NCBI RefSeq assembly: GCF_000682775.1
Contig: NZ_AWFI01000017.1
Location: 62,001 to 126,000 of the forward strand
DNA from: Hyphomonas sp. L-53-1-40
GTDB taxonomy: Bacteria > Pseudomonadota > Alphaproteobacteria > Caulobacterales > Hyphomonadaceae
Direction of reading: 5' to 3'
DNA: 64,000 bases
Below are positions 9,929 to 19,260 of this stretch, one piece after another; position 1 is the first letter of the stretch; each line of letters begins with the position of its first letter. A program made the translations under genes and the position numbers. The notes under the pieces were generated by a model that worked only from the letters and a program-made list of their open reading frames with translations, was not told where the DNA came from and searched no databases.

Positions 9929-11314
9929 ATGGCAGGAGAAATTGGCCGCAAGACGGACCATTGGGGTTCGCGCTTCGGTTTCATCATGGCGGCGGTCGGC
10001 TCGTCCGTTGGCCTCGGCAATTTCTGGCGTTTTCCATTCACCGCAGGGGAGAATGGTGGTGGCGCCTTCATTATCATCTATCTGTTTTGTGTCCTGTTCC
10101 TGGGCCTGACCGTGCTGATGGCGGAATATGCGCTCGGCCGGAAGTCGGGCATGTCGGCCATTGAGGGCATTCACTCTCTGGCGAGAGCCGAGAATAAGAG
10201 TGAGAACTGGCAGGTCGTTGGCTGGATCGGATCGCTCGGCGCCTTCTTTATCCTGACCTTCTACATCGTTATTTCAGCCTGGGTGCTTGCCTTCATCCCG
10301 CAGGCATTTGGGGGCACCTTCAATGGCTTTGCCGCCGAGGCCGCCCGCCTGACGGCGGAGACTGGCACTACTGTTTCAATTGCGGATGTGTCGGCTAGCA
10401 ATTTCGGTGAAACGATCAGCAACAAGTACGTGATTGGTGGCCTGCTTGCGGCCTTCCTGCTGACAAATGTTTTTGTGGTGGCGCGCGGCGTGAAAGGCGG
10501 CATCGAAAAGGCTGCAACCGTGCTGATGCCTGCCTTCTTCATCCTGCTGATCGGGATCGTCGGTTTTGCGTTGGTTGAAGGCGATGCGGGCGCAGCCGCC
10601 GATTTCCTGCTGACCCCTGACTTCAGTGAAGTGACCATGGGCACGTTCCTTGAAGCGGTCGGCCAGGCCTTCTTCTCGCTGTCAGTCGGCTCCTGTCTGA
10701 TGATTACTTATGGCGCCTATCTCAGCCGCGATACAAACATTCCGCGTGCTTCGGCGATCGTGGCCAGCGCGGATACGATGGTGGCACTGATTGCGGGCTT
10801 CGCGATCTTCCCGATTGTCTTCGCATTCGGCGCAGACCCTGCGGGCGGTCCCGGCCTGTTCTTTGTGTCCATGCCGATTGCATTCAGTCAGATGGGCGCA
10901 CTGGGCGTCTGGGTTGGTGGCGCCTTCTTCCTGCTCGCTCTGTTTGCGGCGTTCACGTCATCCATCTCCTTGATGGAAGTTGGCGTGGCATGGTTGGAAG
11001 AACGTGAAGGGGTCACGCGCCCGGGCGCGGCCATGGGCATCGGTTTCATGCTGTTCATGATCGGCATGGGCTATGTCTATTCCACCGACTTCATCGACTT
11101 TGCAGACATTATCACCGGCAACATCATGCTGCCGCTCTGCGCGCTGCTGTTGGCTGTGTTTGCGGGCTGGATTGTCAGTCGCGAGATGCTGACGACCGAA
11201 CTGGGCGAAGGTACGATCATGAACCTCTGGCGCTTCATGTGTCGCTGGATCGTGCCGCCGGCGCTGGCCTTCATTCTGGTGCTGGGCACGCTGACCAAGC
11301 TTGGCGTGATCTAG
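9929..11314 (+). CDS. Neurotransmitter:sodium symporter family transporter
   Basis: 461 residues from the ATG at 9929, chosen because GGGGAGAGG lies just upstream; a TTG at 9908 has no such support. The N-terminus HWGSRFGFIMAAVGSSVG followed by LGNFWRFPFTAGENGGGAF is the unwound helix-1 signature of the LeuT/NSS fold, which binds sodium and an amino-acid-type substrate. About eleven membrane segments follow, consistent with bacterial NSS proteins that lack the twelfth helix. The long hydrophilic loop near residues 125-145 is usual. Substrate cannot be read from the sequence; amino acid uptake is the family expectation. It is followed by a clear terminator, so it is the end of its transcription unit. 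Confidence 0.92.
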   Translation: MAGEIGRKTDHWGSRFGFIMAAVGSSVGLGNFWRFPFTAGENGGGAFIIIYLFCVLFLGLTVLMAEYALGRKSGMSAIEGIHSLARAENKSENWQVVGWIGSLGAFFILTFYIVISAWVLAFIPQAFGGTFNGFAAEAARLTAETGTTVSIADVSASNFGETISNKYVIGGLLAAFLLTNVFVVARGVKGGIEKAATVLMPAFFILLIGIVGFALVEGDAGAAADFLLTPDFSEVTMGTFLEAVGQAFFSLSVGSCLMITYGAYLSRDTNIPRASAIVASADTMVALIAGFAIFPIVFAFGADPAGGPGLFFVSMPIAFSQMGALGVWVGGAFFLLALFAAFTSSISLMEVGVAWLEEREGVTRPGAAMGIGFMLFMIGMGYVYSTDFIDFADIITGNIMLPLCALLLAVFAGWIVSREMLTTELGEGTIMNLWRFMCRWIVPPALAFILVLGTLTKLGVI

Positions 11315-11348
11315 ACGACGCGCCAAGCATGCGAAGACATCGGATTGA

Positions 11349-11373
11349 GGGGGCGGTTATCCGCCCCCTTTTT
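11349..11373 (+). terminator. Rho-independent terminator after the NSS transporter
   Basis: GGGGGCGG and CCGCCCCC form a perfect 8-bp stem with a TTAT loop, followed by five T's, 35 nt after the transporter stop codon. The 230 nt between it and the end of the convergent aminopeptidase gene holds no gene I can support. Confidence 0.9.
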
Positions 11374-11606
11374 CATGCAACCATTTCAGTTCTTGCCGGA
11401 CCAATCCGGCAGCGGCGCGGGCATGGCATTCTGCCCCTGTCTCCAGCTGTGATGCTCAGCGCGGTTGGTGGGAGTTGCGGTCGCCCATGGCCGCCGGGTC
11501 GCACCCTGATACTTCCCCAATACCCAAGACTGCGTGGCTTGAAATATCTTCCGCCCGCTACATTTATCGAAAAACCCGGAAGGCGATGCCTGTCCGGCCA
11601 TTGGCG

Positions 11607-12596
11607 CTAGGACTTCAGTTGGCCTGCATACATGTCGGCCAAGTCATCCGTGGCCTGAATGAGCTTGTCGACAATACCTGGCTCCATCGAGGAATGACCG
11701 GCATCGGGTATGATATGGAGATCAGCTTTCGGCCATGCCTTGGACAGCGCCCATGCGGTCGACAGTGGCGTAACCACATCGTATCGCCCATGTACGATAG
11801 TGCCTGGAATGTCCTTCAGCTTGGTCTCGGCCTCGTCCAGCAACCAGCTATCATTCGCGAAGAAACCACGATTGACGAAATAGTGGCATTCAATGCGCGC
11901 GAACGCGTCGACGAAATCATCTTCATTGAAGCGGGCAGGGGTCGTGGTCGGACCCTTGATGGACAGGGTTTCGCCCTCCCAGCGCGACCATGCGCGCGCG
12001 GCTTCCACGCGAACCTGCCGGTCCTCCCCTGTCAGGCGGCGATGGAAGGCCATCAGCAGGTCGTCGCGCTCGTCTTCCGGGATCGGCTTGATGTACCGGT
12101 CATAAGCATCCGGGAACAGACGGCTGGCGCCGGATTGGTAGAACCACTGGATCTCCGCCTTCGAGACGAGGAAGATGCCGCGCAGGACAAGGCCCAGCGT
12201 GCGGTCGGGATGTGTGACGCCATAGGCCAGCGAAAGGGTCGACCCCCACGAGCCGCCAAAGACGACCCATTTGTCGATCCCGAGCATGTCGCGAATCGAC
12301 TCCATGTCGTCGATCAGGTCCCAGGTCGTGTTTTCGCGCAATTCCGAGTGCGGGGTGGAGCGGCCACAGCCGCGCTGGTCGAACAGAATGATGCGATATT
12401 TGCCCGGATCGAAGAAACGCCTCATTTCTGGGCTAGAGCCGCCTCCGGGGCCTCCATGGACGGCAATGACGGGAATCCCGCTCGGATTCCCCGATTCTTC
12501 CCAGTAAATCTCGTGGATTTCACTGACTCGCAGCCGTCCAGAGCGTCTGGATTCCAGTCTCGGGAACAAAATGCGGCGGTTTGGGCGTCTGTTCAT
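11607..12596 (-). CDS. pip: Proline iminopeptidase (alpha/beta hydrolase, S33)
   Basis: 329 residues. The N-terminal part has the oxyanion motif HGGPGGGSSPEMRRFFDP and then FDQRGCGRSTPH, both typical of prolyl iminopeptidases. The nucleophile elbow is GGSWGS with Ser116; the acid is in HGRYDVVTP and the His in DAGHS near the C-terminus. The enzyme removes N-terminal proline from peptides in the cytoplasm. A cap region with several tryptophans lies between about residues 150 and 235. The basic stretch before YWEESG is slightly longer than usual, but the first ATG is kept as no better start is evident. The gene is alone on its strand and convergent with the NSS transporter. Confidence 0.93.
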   Translation of the reverse strand: MNRRPNRRILFPRLESRRSGRLRVSEIHEIYWEESGNPSGIPVIAVHGGPGGGSSPEMRRFFDPGKYRIILFDQRGCGRSTPHSELRENTTWDLIDDMESIRDMLGIDKWVVFGGSWGSTLSLAYGVTHPDRTLGLVLRGIFLVSKAEIQWFYQSGASRLFPDAYDRYIKPIPEDERDDLLMAFHRRLTGEDRQVRVEAARAWSRWEGETLSIKGPTTTPARFNEDDFVDAFARIECHYFVNRGFFANDSWLLDEAETKLKDIPGTIVHGRYDVVTPLSTAWALSKAWPKADLHIIPDAGHSSMEPGIVDKLIQATDDLADMYAGQLKS

Positions 12597-12709
12597 GCAG
12601 TCTTCACCTATTTTCAGTCAAATTCACAGCCATTACTGGACTTGGTCCAATTGCGTCCGTAAACATTATTACAGGTGTGGTCCCAATCAGGTGTGCAGGT
12701 GGCTGTCAA

Positions 12710-13327
12710 ATGCGTAGTATAGTTCTGGGTGTATCCCTATGCCTTTTGGCGGGGTGCGCAACCGTCTCGATGGTACCCGGTGAGGCGTCGGTGGAAACCA
12801 GCCTTACGCAGTCCCAATCTGCCTTGCGCAAAGTATCAGCCGACTATTGTGCGGACGCTGTGAAGAATGGCTGGATCGAAGCAACAGGCGGCCTTGCCGC
12901 ATTTGCGTCCACGCTGATCAACGGAAAATCCGATAGTGACGATAGCCGGGACTATGCGTCCCGCATCGGAGCAAAGTCTGATGCCCCCTCGCTTGTGCTT
13001 GCCCGCATCGTGTCGGACGCACAGGCCGCCCGCACCGGTCTGGCAGATGTCAGCCGCGAAGCCCGCGATGTGCTGCAGTCCGGCAAGGAAGATACCGCCA
13101 GCCGCGCTGACGTGATGAGCTATGAGCGGGCACTGGTTCGCGCGCAGATGGCCTATCGCAATTTCCAGGGTGCCATGGGTGAAGTGACTTCACGCCCTGA
13201 CATGGACATGGATGTGGCGCCGGTTGACCGTGAGCTCAAATCCTTCGCCGATACGATTGATGACGCGCGTGAGACGGCTGATGGTCTGGCCGACAAGTAC
13301 GCCTCGCTGAGCCGGTCGACGAGCTAG
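12710..13327 (+). CDS. Predicted lipoprotein of unknown function
   Basis: 205 residues from the ATG at 12710; the frame is open further upstream but MRSIVLGVSLCLLAGC is a complete lipoprotein signal with the lipobox LLAGC. The mature part is helical and polar, rich in A, S, D and R, with no Cys beyond the lipidated one plus YCADAVKNG. No domain was recognised. It is flanked by genes on the other strand and its stop overlaps the 3' end of the DUF423 gene by four bases. Export and lipidation are well supported; function is unknown. Confidence 0.75.
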   Translation: MRSIVLGVSLCLLAGCATVSMVPGEASVETSLTQSQSALRKVSADYCADAVKNGWIEATGGLAAFASTLINGKSDSDDSRDYASRIGAKSDAPSLVLARIVSDAQAARTGLADVSREARDVLQSGKEDTASRADVMSYERALVRAQMAYRNFQGAMGEVTSRPDMDMDVAPVDRELKSFADTIDDARETADGLADKYASLSRSTS

Positions 13328-13680
13328 GCTTTCCGGGCGGCCCACGCGCAGCACGCCCACCCCACCAGATATGATATGCCGCCGATCGGCGTGATCGCGC
13401 CAAACCAGCGCGGCGCGCCGAGCGCCATCGCATAGAGCGAGCCGGCGAACACAATCGTCCCGAATACGAACGCCCAGCCGGCTTTGCGCACAAGGCCCGT
13501 CTTCGCATGGAGCGAGATGGCGAGCGCCGCGGCCGCGTGGGGCAGGGCATAGAGCGTGGCGGTGTGCCACCAGTCGAGCCCTTCAGGGGTCAGCTGGCCG
13601 TCCAGCGCATGGGCGCCAAATGCGCCCAAGGCGACGGCAAGAAAGCCCGTGAGGGCCGCGAAGATGCCCAACCGGTTCAT
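13324..13680 (-). CDS. DUF423 family small membrane protein
   Basis: 118 residues with four hydrophobic segments. The N-terminus GIFAALTGFLAVALGAFGAHAL and the following WHTATLYALPHAAAAL fit the DUF423 (YgdD-like) family of inner membrane proteins, whose role is unknown. The C-terminal GGISYLVGWACCAW is also family-like. The start codon overlaps the stop of the thioesterase gene on the same strand (ATGA), so these two genes are translationally coupled. Confidence 0.85.
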   Translation of the reverse strand: MNRLGIFAALTGFLAVALGAFGAHALDGQLTPEGLDWWHTATLYALPHAAAALAISLHAKTGLVRKAGWAFVFGTIVFAGSLYAMALGAPRWFGAITPIGGISYLVGWACCAWAARKA

Positions 13681-14105
13681 GCCATGCCACTCGGCTGGCG
13701 CGGGATGGCATAGGTGACGACGGCATGGCTGGAGGGCTTTTCAGCGCCCTCGATCCGCACATCGACATCCATGACCGCCAGTGCCTGTCCGATCTTCATG
13801 ATGCGCGCATCGGCGACCACGACGTCTCCGATACAGGGACGCAGGAAATTGATGCTGAGATTGCTGGTCACCGTCATCGGCTCATGTCCTGTCTTCGTCA
13901 TCACCGCCATGTAGGCTGCGGAGTCGACCAGAGCCATTTGAGTGGGTCCGGAAATATAGCCACCAGGGCGAAGGTGTGAGGAGTCGGCAACAAGTCGCAT
14001 CACAGCGCGACCGTCTTCCATCGAAACGACTTCGCTGCGATTGTCCTGGGTCTCGAATGCCCCTTTGAGAAATGTGTTGGCTTCTTCCGCCGTCATCTTG
14101 GTCAT
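13677..14105 (-). CDS. PaaI-type thioesterase (hotdog fold)
   Basis: 142 residues. The motif HLRPGGYISGPTQMALVDSAAYMAVMT is the hotdog helix region of the PaaI/4HBT families, followed by a strand with TSNLSINFLRPCIGDVVVADARI. Such enzymes hydrolyse acyl-CoA thioesters; the substrate cannot be told. An internal ATG at the fourth codon is an alternative start. It is the first gene of a two-gene unit with the DUF423 protein and is divergent from the gene starting at 14213, so the ~107-nt gap must hold two promoters. Confidence 0.85.
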   Translation of the reverse strand: MTKMTAEEANTFLKGAFETQDNRSEVVSMEDGRAVMRLVADSSHLRPGGYISGPTQMALVDSAAYMAVMTKTGHEPMTVTSNLSINFLRPCIGDVVVADARIMKIGQALAVMDVDVRIEGAEKPSSHAVVTYAIPRQPSGMA

Positions 14106-14212
14106 CTAAATGGAGCCTCCCTTGGCGTCACGTCTTGAACCGCGTGTCTCTGTCGTTCACCCTACTTGCGGGACGTTGCCCGCCAAGAGGTAACGCGAAG
14201 GAAGGAAATGAT

Positions 14213-15325
14213 ATGCTGACCGCCGGAGACGAGTACCCGATTCACCAGACGCCAGAACCCATCGCCTTTTCCGGCTCAGACCGGAATTTTTATGACCGGT
14301 TCTTTTTCAATGGCTATTCCGCCGATGGCGAGACTTTCTTCGCGGCGGCGATGGGCATTTATCCGCATCTGAACATTATCGACGCGGCGGTGTCGGTCCT
14401 GCGTGGTGGCAAGCAGCATTCGGTTTTCTTTTCCCGTCCCCTCAATATGGAACGGATGAACACATATGTCGGGGGCTTCTCGGTCGAAGTGGTTGAGCCG
14501 CTGAAGCGTATCCGATTGAAAGTTGAAGAAACCGAAGGCATCGCGCTTGACCTCGAGTTCGAGGGCAGGGCCTTTCCGATCGAGGAACCTCGCTTCACAC
14601 GTCGGCAGGGGCCGCGCATGTTGATGGATGTTACCCGCATGACTCAGAATGGGCGATGGTCTGGCAAGTTGCGCCTTGATGGACAGGAAATCACCGTGTC
14701 GCCAGACAGTTGGACGGGCACGCGTGACCGCAGCTGGGGCGTGCGCCCGATCGGCGCGCAGGATACCCAGCCGCTGATCCCGCCATTGCCGCCGCAGTTC
14801 TACTGGATCTGGACTCCGACGAATTTCCCCAACCTCTCAATGTTCTATCATGTGAACCATGATGAAGCGGGTGAGGCATGGAATACGCGCGCGGTACTGG
14901 CCATGGATGGCGCTGGGCAGGGTGAGCTTCTCCATCTCGACAAACCGCACATGGACATCAATTACACGCCGGGCACACGGCGGATGAAATCAGCCAAGCT
15001 GCATCTAGAGGATGGGCAGGGAAATCCGCATACGGTGAGTTTCGAGCCGTTCGGCACCTTCCTGATGAAGGGCATCGGTTATGGCCATCCTGAGCGCAAG
15101 CATGGCTCCTATCATGGCGACCAGCTGTCGGTCCTGCGCGAGGACTATGAGCCTGAGAAGATGTCTTGGCAACAGCCTGAAAATCTCCACATCCAGGCGA
15201 TTGCCCGCGCGCGGCACGAAGGGCCGAACGGCTTGTCGTCCGAAGGTATCGGCGCCTTCGAACAATTGTTCATGGGGCCTCATGCCCCCAGCGGTTTCAG
15301 GGATATTCTCGACGGGGCGGCCTAG
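14213..15325 (+). CDS. Conserved protein, CrtC/AttH-like lipocalin type (tentative)
   Basis: 370 residues from the ATG at 14213, which has AAGGAA upstream; longer frames overlap the thioesterase promoter. There is no signal peptide or membrane segment. Strands rich in aromatic and charged residues, with YDRFFFNGYSADGETFFAAA near the start and DRSWGVRPIGAQDTQP in the middle, resemble proteins related to hydroxyneurosporene synthase/AttH, which have a duplicated lipocalin-like fold. This assignment is by general look only. Its stop overlaps the end of the convergent epimerase gene. Similar proteins often sit among lipid or hydrocarbon metabolism genes, but no such context is decisive here. Confidence 0.55.
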   Translation: MLTAGDEYPIHQTPEPIAFSGSDRNFYDRFFFNGYSADGETFFAAAMGIYPHLNIIDAAVSVLRGGKQHSVFFSRPLNMERMNTYVGGFSVEVVEPLKRIRLKVEETEGIALDLEFEGRAFPIEEPRFTRRQGPRMLMDVTRMTQNGRWSGKLRLDGQEITVSPDSWTGTRDRSWGVRPIGAQDTQPLIPPLPPQFYWIWTPTNFPNLSMFYHVNHDEAGEAWNTRAVLAMDGAGQGELLHLDKPHMDINYTPGTRRMKSAKLHLEDGQGNPHTVSFEPFGTFLMKGIGYGHPERKHGSYHGDQLSVLREDYEPEKMSWQQPENLHIQAIARARHEGPNGLSSEGIGAFEQLFMGPHAPSGFRDILDGAA

Positions 15326-16305
15326 CCCCAGAGTGCTGATGTTGGTGGGCTGACCATGCCGTCCGAATAGGTCAGGCCATGCGCGATGTCTTCGGACAAC
15401 CAGAGCGGGCCGTCCAGGTCTGCCGCGTCAGCGAGGCCGGCCAGTAGAACGGCGGGCGCCATCGACAATGATCCGCCTACCATGCATCCGATCAGGACAC
15501 CAAGTCCGCTTTCACGTGCGGCGCGGACCGTGCGAATAGCTTCTGTAAGCCCGCCGGTCTTGTCGAGCTTCACGTTGACCGCATCGTAGCGGCGGGCGAG
15601 TTCCTGGATTTCGGCGCTCGTATGGGCGCTTTCGTCTGCGCATACGGATACTGCGCCGGGCCGCCGTAGCAAGGCCTCGTCATTGCCAGCCGGAAAGGGT
15701 TGTTCGATCATGACCACGCCCAGATCTGCGGCACGCTTTACGATGGCAGGGAATTGTTCTGGCAGCAGCCCTTCATTGCCATCCACGATCAGGCGGGCAT
15801 CGGGACGGGCCGCATGAACCGCTTCGATCCGATCGAGGTCTTCCGGTCCGCCAAGTTTCAGCTTCAGCAAACGGCTGGGCGTTGAGCGCGCGGCCTCGGC
15901 CATTGCGTCCGCCGTGTCGAGGCTGACCGTAACCGCAGTCTCGATGGGCTTGGGTTCGGGAAGGCCCGCCAGTTTCCAGACCGGTGTGCCGGTCAGTTTT
16001 GCTTCCAGATCCCACAAGGCGCAGTCGACGGCGCACCGGGCTGCGCCGGCGGGCATGGCGGTCTGCAAGGCCTCACGGCTGAGACCGCCTTCGATCTGAG
16101 CCCTAAGCGCTTCGATGGCCGCATGTACCCCGGTCTGGGTTTCGCCATAGCGCGGGTAGGGCACGCATTCACCCCGCCCGACCGCCTCGCCCTGGCGGAG
16201 GGTGACGCGAATTGTGTCCGCGCTGGTCTTGGCGCCGCGTGAAATGGTAAACGCCGTCTTCAGGGGTGAAGAAACATCAGTAATTTCAAGTGTTCGCTGG
16301 CCCAT
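15322..16305 (-). CDS. Dipeptide epimerase (L-Ala-D/L-Glu epimerase-like, enolase superfamily)
   Basis: 327 residues from the ATG at 16305; a start ten codons earlier is possible. The enolase-superfamily pattern is visible: a KxK motif in LLKLKLGG for the catalytic lysine, metal ligands in LIVDGNEG, IEQPF and VCADESAH, and the second lysine in VNVKLDKTGG. This set fits muconate-lactonising-enzyme-subgroup dipeptide epimerases, which invert L-Ala-D-Glu from peptidoglycan turnover so that the dipeptide can be degraded. The final glycine-rich GCMVGGSLSMAPA also fits. The gene is divergent from the Mla-type operon, about 90 bp apart. Substrate specificity is inferred. Confidence 0.85.
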   Translation of the reverse strand: MGQRTLEITDVSSPLKTAFTISRGAKTSADTIRVTLRQGEAVGRGECVPYPRYGETQTGVHAAIEALRAQIEGGLSREALQTAMPAGAARCAVDCALWDLEAKLTGTPVWKLAGLPEPKPIETAVTVSLDTADAMAEAARSTPSRLLKLKLGGPEDLDRIEAVHAARPDARLIVDGNEGLLPEQFPAIVKRAADLGVVMIEQPFPAGNDEALLRRPGAVSVCADESAHTSAEIQELARRYDAVNVKLDKTGGLTEAIRTVRAARESGLGVLIGCMVGGSLSMAPAVLLAGLADAADLDGPLWLSEDIAHGLTYSDGMVSPPTSALWG

Positions 16306-16394
16306 GTATGGTCCCAATAGGTGAAATTTGAACAATCATGCTTTTCAGGTCTTAAGCATGTTTGGATAGGGTGGTCAGGTAGAAAAGTATTTGA

Positions 16395-17522
16395 ATGGCG
16401 AACCCTAGCATCCCCGAATTCGCGCTGGAAACCAGCGGCGAACAGACCGTCCTCCGTGTCGTGGGAGACTGGACCGTGCGCACGGTTCAAGCCGTGGACG
16501 ACGGTTTGCGTGATTTGGAGGCCCATGAGGGCGCGCTTGTGTTGGACGCTGCTGCGCTCGGCAAGCTCGACACCGCCGGCGCCTTTGTCATTGACCGCAC
16601 GCTGCGACAATTGTCAGAAACGCCCGCCCGGATAGAGGGCAACCATCCCAACGCCGAAAACTTGATCAGCCAAGTCCACGCCGTAACCGATGTGGAAGAG
16701 CCGAAGCGCCCGCCGCATGGCGGACTGGTCGATATGCTGGAGCGGACCGGTCGCGGTTTCATGAACATGCTGGGCGAAGCCAAGGACACGTTGGCATTTC
16801 TCGGTGAGACGCTGGTGACGACGTTCCGGCTTGTCCTGACCCCCTGGAAGTTGCGCTGGACCTCCATTGTCTCTGTGCTCGAAGAGGCCGGTCTCGATGC
16901 GATGCCAATCATCGCGTTTCTCTCTTTCTTTGTCGGTATGGTGGTGGCCTTTATTGGCGCGACCACCCTGCGCGACCTGGGCTCTGAAATCTTTGTGGTC
17001 GAACTGATCGGTTTTGCCATGCTGCGTGAGCTTGGGGTCATCATGACCGGCATCGTTCTGGCGGGGCGGACCAATTCCTCGTTCACAGCGCAAATCGGCA
17101 CGATGAAGATGCGCCAGGAAATCGACGCCATGCAGACACTCGGTCTGAAGCCGATGGATGTGCTGGTCGCGCCGCGTATCATTGCGATGGTTGTGGCAAC
17201 GCCGGTACTCGCCTTTGTGGGCACGCTTGCAGGCATTGCGGGCGGCGTAATGGTTGGCTGGCTGGCACTCGACATCAATCCGGCACTCTTCCTTGACCGT
17301 CTTCAGTCGAACGTGCCGTTGGACCAGTTCTGGGTTGGCATGTCCAAGGCTCCGGTGTTTGGGTTCGTGGTGGCGCTTATTGCCTGCCGTCAGGGCCTGA
17401 ATGTGGGTGGCAGCGTCCAGTCGCTTGGCAGCAAGACAACCACATCGGTTGTGCAGGCCATCTTCTCGATCATCGTGATCGATGCCCTGTTCGCCATCTT
17501 CTACATGGAGATGGGCATTTGA
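16395..17522 (+). CDS. mlaE: MlaE-type ABC transporter permease with N-terminal STAS domain
   Basis: 375 residues. Residues 1 to about 95 form a STAS-like domain (VLDAAALGKLDTAGAFVID), the part that in other systems is the separate MlaB protein. The MlaE permease domain follows, with the family block IELIGFAMLREL-type sequence (VVELIGFAMLRELGVIMTGIVLAGRTNSS reads across about residues 200-228) and FTAQIGTMKMRQEIDAM. It is the inner-membrane core of an MCE transporter that moves phospholipids between inner and outer membrane. Its stop overlaps the TTG start of mlaF. The order permease, ATPase, MCE protein and lipoprotein is the standard one. Confidence 0.93.
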   Translation: MANPSIPEFALETSGEQTVLRVVGDWTVRTVQAVDDGLRDLEAHEGALVLDAAALGKLDTAGAFVIDRTLRQLSETPARIEGNHPNAENLISQVHAVTDVEEPKRPPHGGLVDMLERTGRGFMNMLGEAKDTLAFLGETLVTTFRLVLTPWKLRWTSIVSVLEEAGLDAMPIIAFLSFFVGMVVAFIGATTLRDLGSEIFVVELIGFAMLRELGVIMTGIVLAGRTNSSFTAQIGTMKMRQEIDAMQTLGLKPMDVLVAPRIIAMVVATPVLAFVGTLAGIAGGVMVGWLALDINPALFLDRLQSNVPLDQFWVGMSKAPVFGFVVALIACRQGLNVGGSVQSLGSKTTTSVVQAIFSIIVIDALFAIFYMEMGI

Positions 17523-18283
17523 CCGACGATATCATCATCCGCGTGCGTGACCTGAAGACCGCCTATGGGTCTCATGTCGTGCATGAGCATCTTGATCTTG
17601 ATATTCGTCGCGGCGAGATCATCGGCGTCATCGGCCCATCAGGTTGTGGCAAGTCAGTGCTTCTGCGCGCCATCACTGGCCTGAAGGAACCTTCGGCTGG
17701 CAGTATTGAAGTGTTCGGCAAGCGATTGGAGACACTCGACCCGGACGAGCGCGCCGCCGTGGAGCGCAGCTGGGGCGTCATGTTCCAGGACGGTGCGCTG
17801 TTCTCCAACCTCACCGTGCGCGAGAATGTCATGGTGCCCCTGAAGGAGCACACCGACCTCTCGCCGCAGCTGTGCCGCGAACTGGCGGATATGAAAATTC
17901 TGATGGCGGGTCTGCATGTGGATGCCGGTCCAAAATTCCCGTCCGATCTGTCAGGTGGCATGCGCAAGCGCGCGGCCCTTGCACGGGCCTTGGCGCTCGA
18001 CCCGGAACTCCTGTTTCTGGATGAACCCACCGCCGGGCTCGACCCGATCACAGCGGCCAATTTCGATGCGCTCATCCGACAGCTGCAACGCGCATTGGGC
18101 CTGACGGTCTTCCTTGTGACGCATGATGTGGATACGCTGCAGGCAACTTGTGACCGGATTGCCGTGTTGGGCGAGAAACGCGTGCTGGCAGTCGGCACAA
18201 TTGATGAATTACGGGCCTTCGATCATCCGTGGGTCCAGGAATATTTCGGAGGTCCGCGTGGGCGGGCCGCGACGGGACACTAG
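17519..18283 (+). CDS. mlaF: MlaF-type ABC transporter ATP-binding protein
   Basis: 254 residues with a TTG start that overlaps the mlaE stop codon (TTGA). Walker A is GPSGCGKS, the signature is LSGGMRKRAALARAL, Walker B is LLFLDEPTAGLDP, and the switch His is in LVTHD. The signature with GGMRKR is characteristic of the Mla/Ttg2A branch of ABC proteins. The protein powers lipid movement by the MlaE permease from the cytoplasmic side. The next gene starts 17 nt after its stop. No residue needed for ATP hydrolysis is missing. Confidence 0.95.
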   Translation: MTDDIIIRVRDLKTAYGSHVVHEHLDLDIRRGEIIGVIGPSGCGKSVLLRAITGLKEPSAGSIEVFGKRLETLDPDERAAVERSWGVMFQDGALFSNLTVRENVMVPLKEHTDLSPQLCRELADMKILMAGLHVDAGPKFPSDLSGGMRKRAALARALALDPELLFLDEPTAGLDPITAANFDALIRQLQRALGLTVFLVTHDVDTLQATCDRIAVLGEKRVLAVGTIDELRAFDHPWVQEYFGGPRGRAATGH

Positions 18284-18300
18284 AAGAGGACCCGGAGACG

Positions 18301-19260
18301 ATGGAAACGCGAGCGAATTACGCCCTGATCGGAGCATTCGTCCTGATCGCCACGATGGCCGTGGCGGTGTTTACGCTGTGGCTGGGCCAGTCCCAGTTCC
18401 GGCAGGATTTTGAAGCGTATGATATTGTCTTCGAGGGACCGGTCTCGTTGGAGCAGGGGGCTTCGGTGCGCTATATCGGCATCAAGGTGGGCGAGGTCTC
18501 CTGGGTGCGGATCGACCGGGGCGATCAGTCCAAGGTGCGGGCCCGCATACGTGTGGACGCGGAAACCCCTGTGAAAGTGGATTCTACGGCCTCTATCCAG
18601 CTGGCTGGCATTACGGGCATCACATTTGTTCAGATCACGGCAGGGTCACCAAAAGCGGCGCCCCTGCGTGCGCGACCGGGTCAGCCCGTGCCTGTCATCA
18701 AGGCTGAACGGACACAACTCGACGAAATTTTTGCCGGTGGCGCCGAAGTGCTCGGCAAGGCCAACCGGACCATTGAGCGGGTGAACCTGATCCTCACAGA
18801 TGAGAACATCGAGTCCCTGTCAGCCACGATCCGCAACATCGAAACGCTCAGCGGGCAACTCGCCGCCTCCGATGGCACGATGGCGCAAGCGACCCAGACG
18901 CTAAAAGATGTGTCGGCGGCGAGCGCGCGCTTTGAAGCGGCCTCTGCGTCGCTGGAATCCTTCGGGACAACTGCGGACAGCCAGATGACCGAATTCGGCT
19001 CACAGGCAAATGCGCTGGTCGCCGAAATTCGCGAAGTGGCTGCCACTGCGAACAAGGCGGTGGAGCAGAGTAATCTCGCGGTACTTGCGGCGACAGACGC
19101 CATCGAAGGCCCGGCCACGGGCGCGCTGGTTGACGCGCGCCTAGCCAGCCGGGATTTGCGCCTGTTGATCAACCGCCTCGACCGGGTTGCGCGTGAATTG
19201 GAACAAAACCCCCAAGGCTTTGTGGTCGGTGACCCGGCCCCATATGAGGAGAGCCGCTAG
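18301..19260 (+). CDS. mlaD: MlaD-type MCE domain protein
   Basis: 319 residues from the ATG at 18301. One N-terminal membrane anchor (about residues 8-26, ALIGAFVLIATMAVAVFTLW) is followed by an MCE domain (about 40-120; FEGPVSLEQGASVRYIGIKVGEV), then a long Ala- and Ser-rich helical region to about residue 300. MCE proteins form a periplasmic hexamer or tube that passes lipids from the MlaEF transporter. The longer helical tail resembles PqiB/YebT-type or mycobacterial MCE proteins more than the short E. coli MlaD. It ends directly against the lipoprotein gene with no gap. Confidence 0.9.
   Translation: METRANYALIGAFVLIATMAVAVFTLWLGQSQFRQDFEAYDIVFEGPVSLEQGASVRYIGIKVGEVSWVRIDRGDQSKVRARIRVDAETPVKVDSTASIQLAGITGITFVQITAGSPKAAPLRARPGQPVPVIKAERTQLDEIFAGGAEVLGKANRTIERVNLILTDENIESLSATIRNIETLSGQLAASDGTMAQATQTLKDVSAASARFEAASASLESFGTTADSQMTEFGSQANALVAEIREVAATANKAVEQSNLAVLAATDAIEGPATGALVDARLASRDLRLLINRLDRVARELEQNPQGFVVGDPAPYEESR

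Noticed and set aside
11475-12662. 395-codon open frame on the plus strand
   Set aside because: It is antisense to the proline iminopeptidase gene, whose motifs are complete; its own translation has no recognisable domain.
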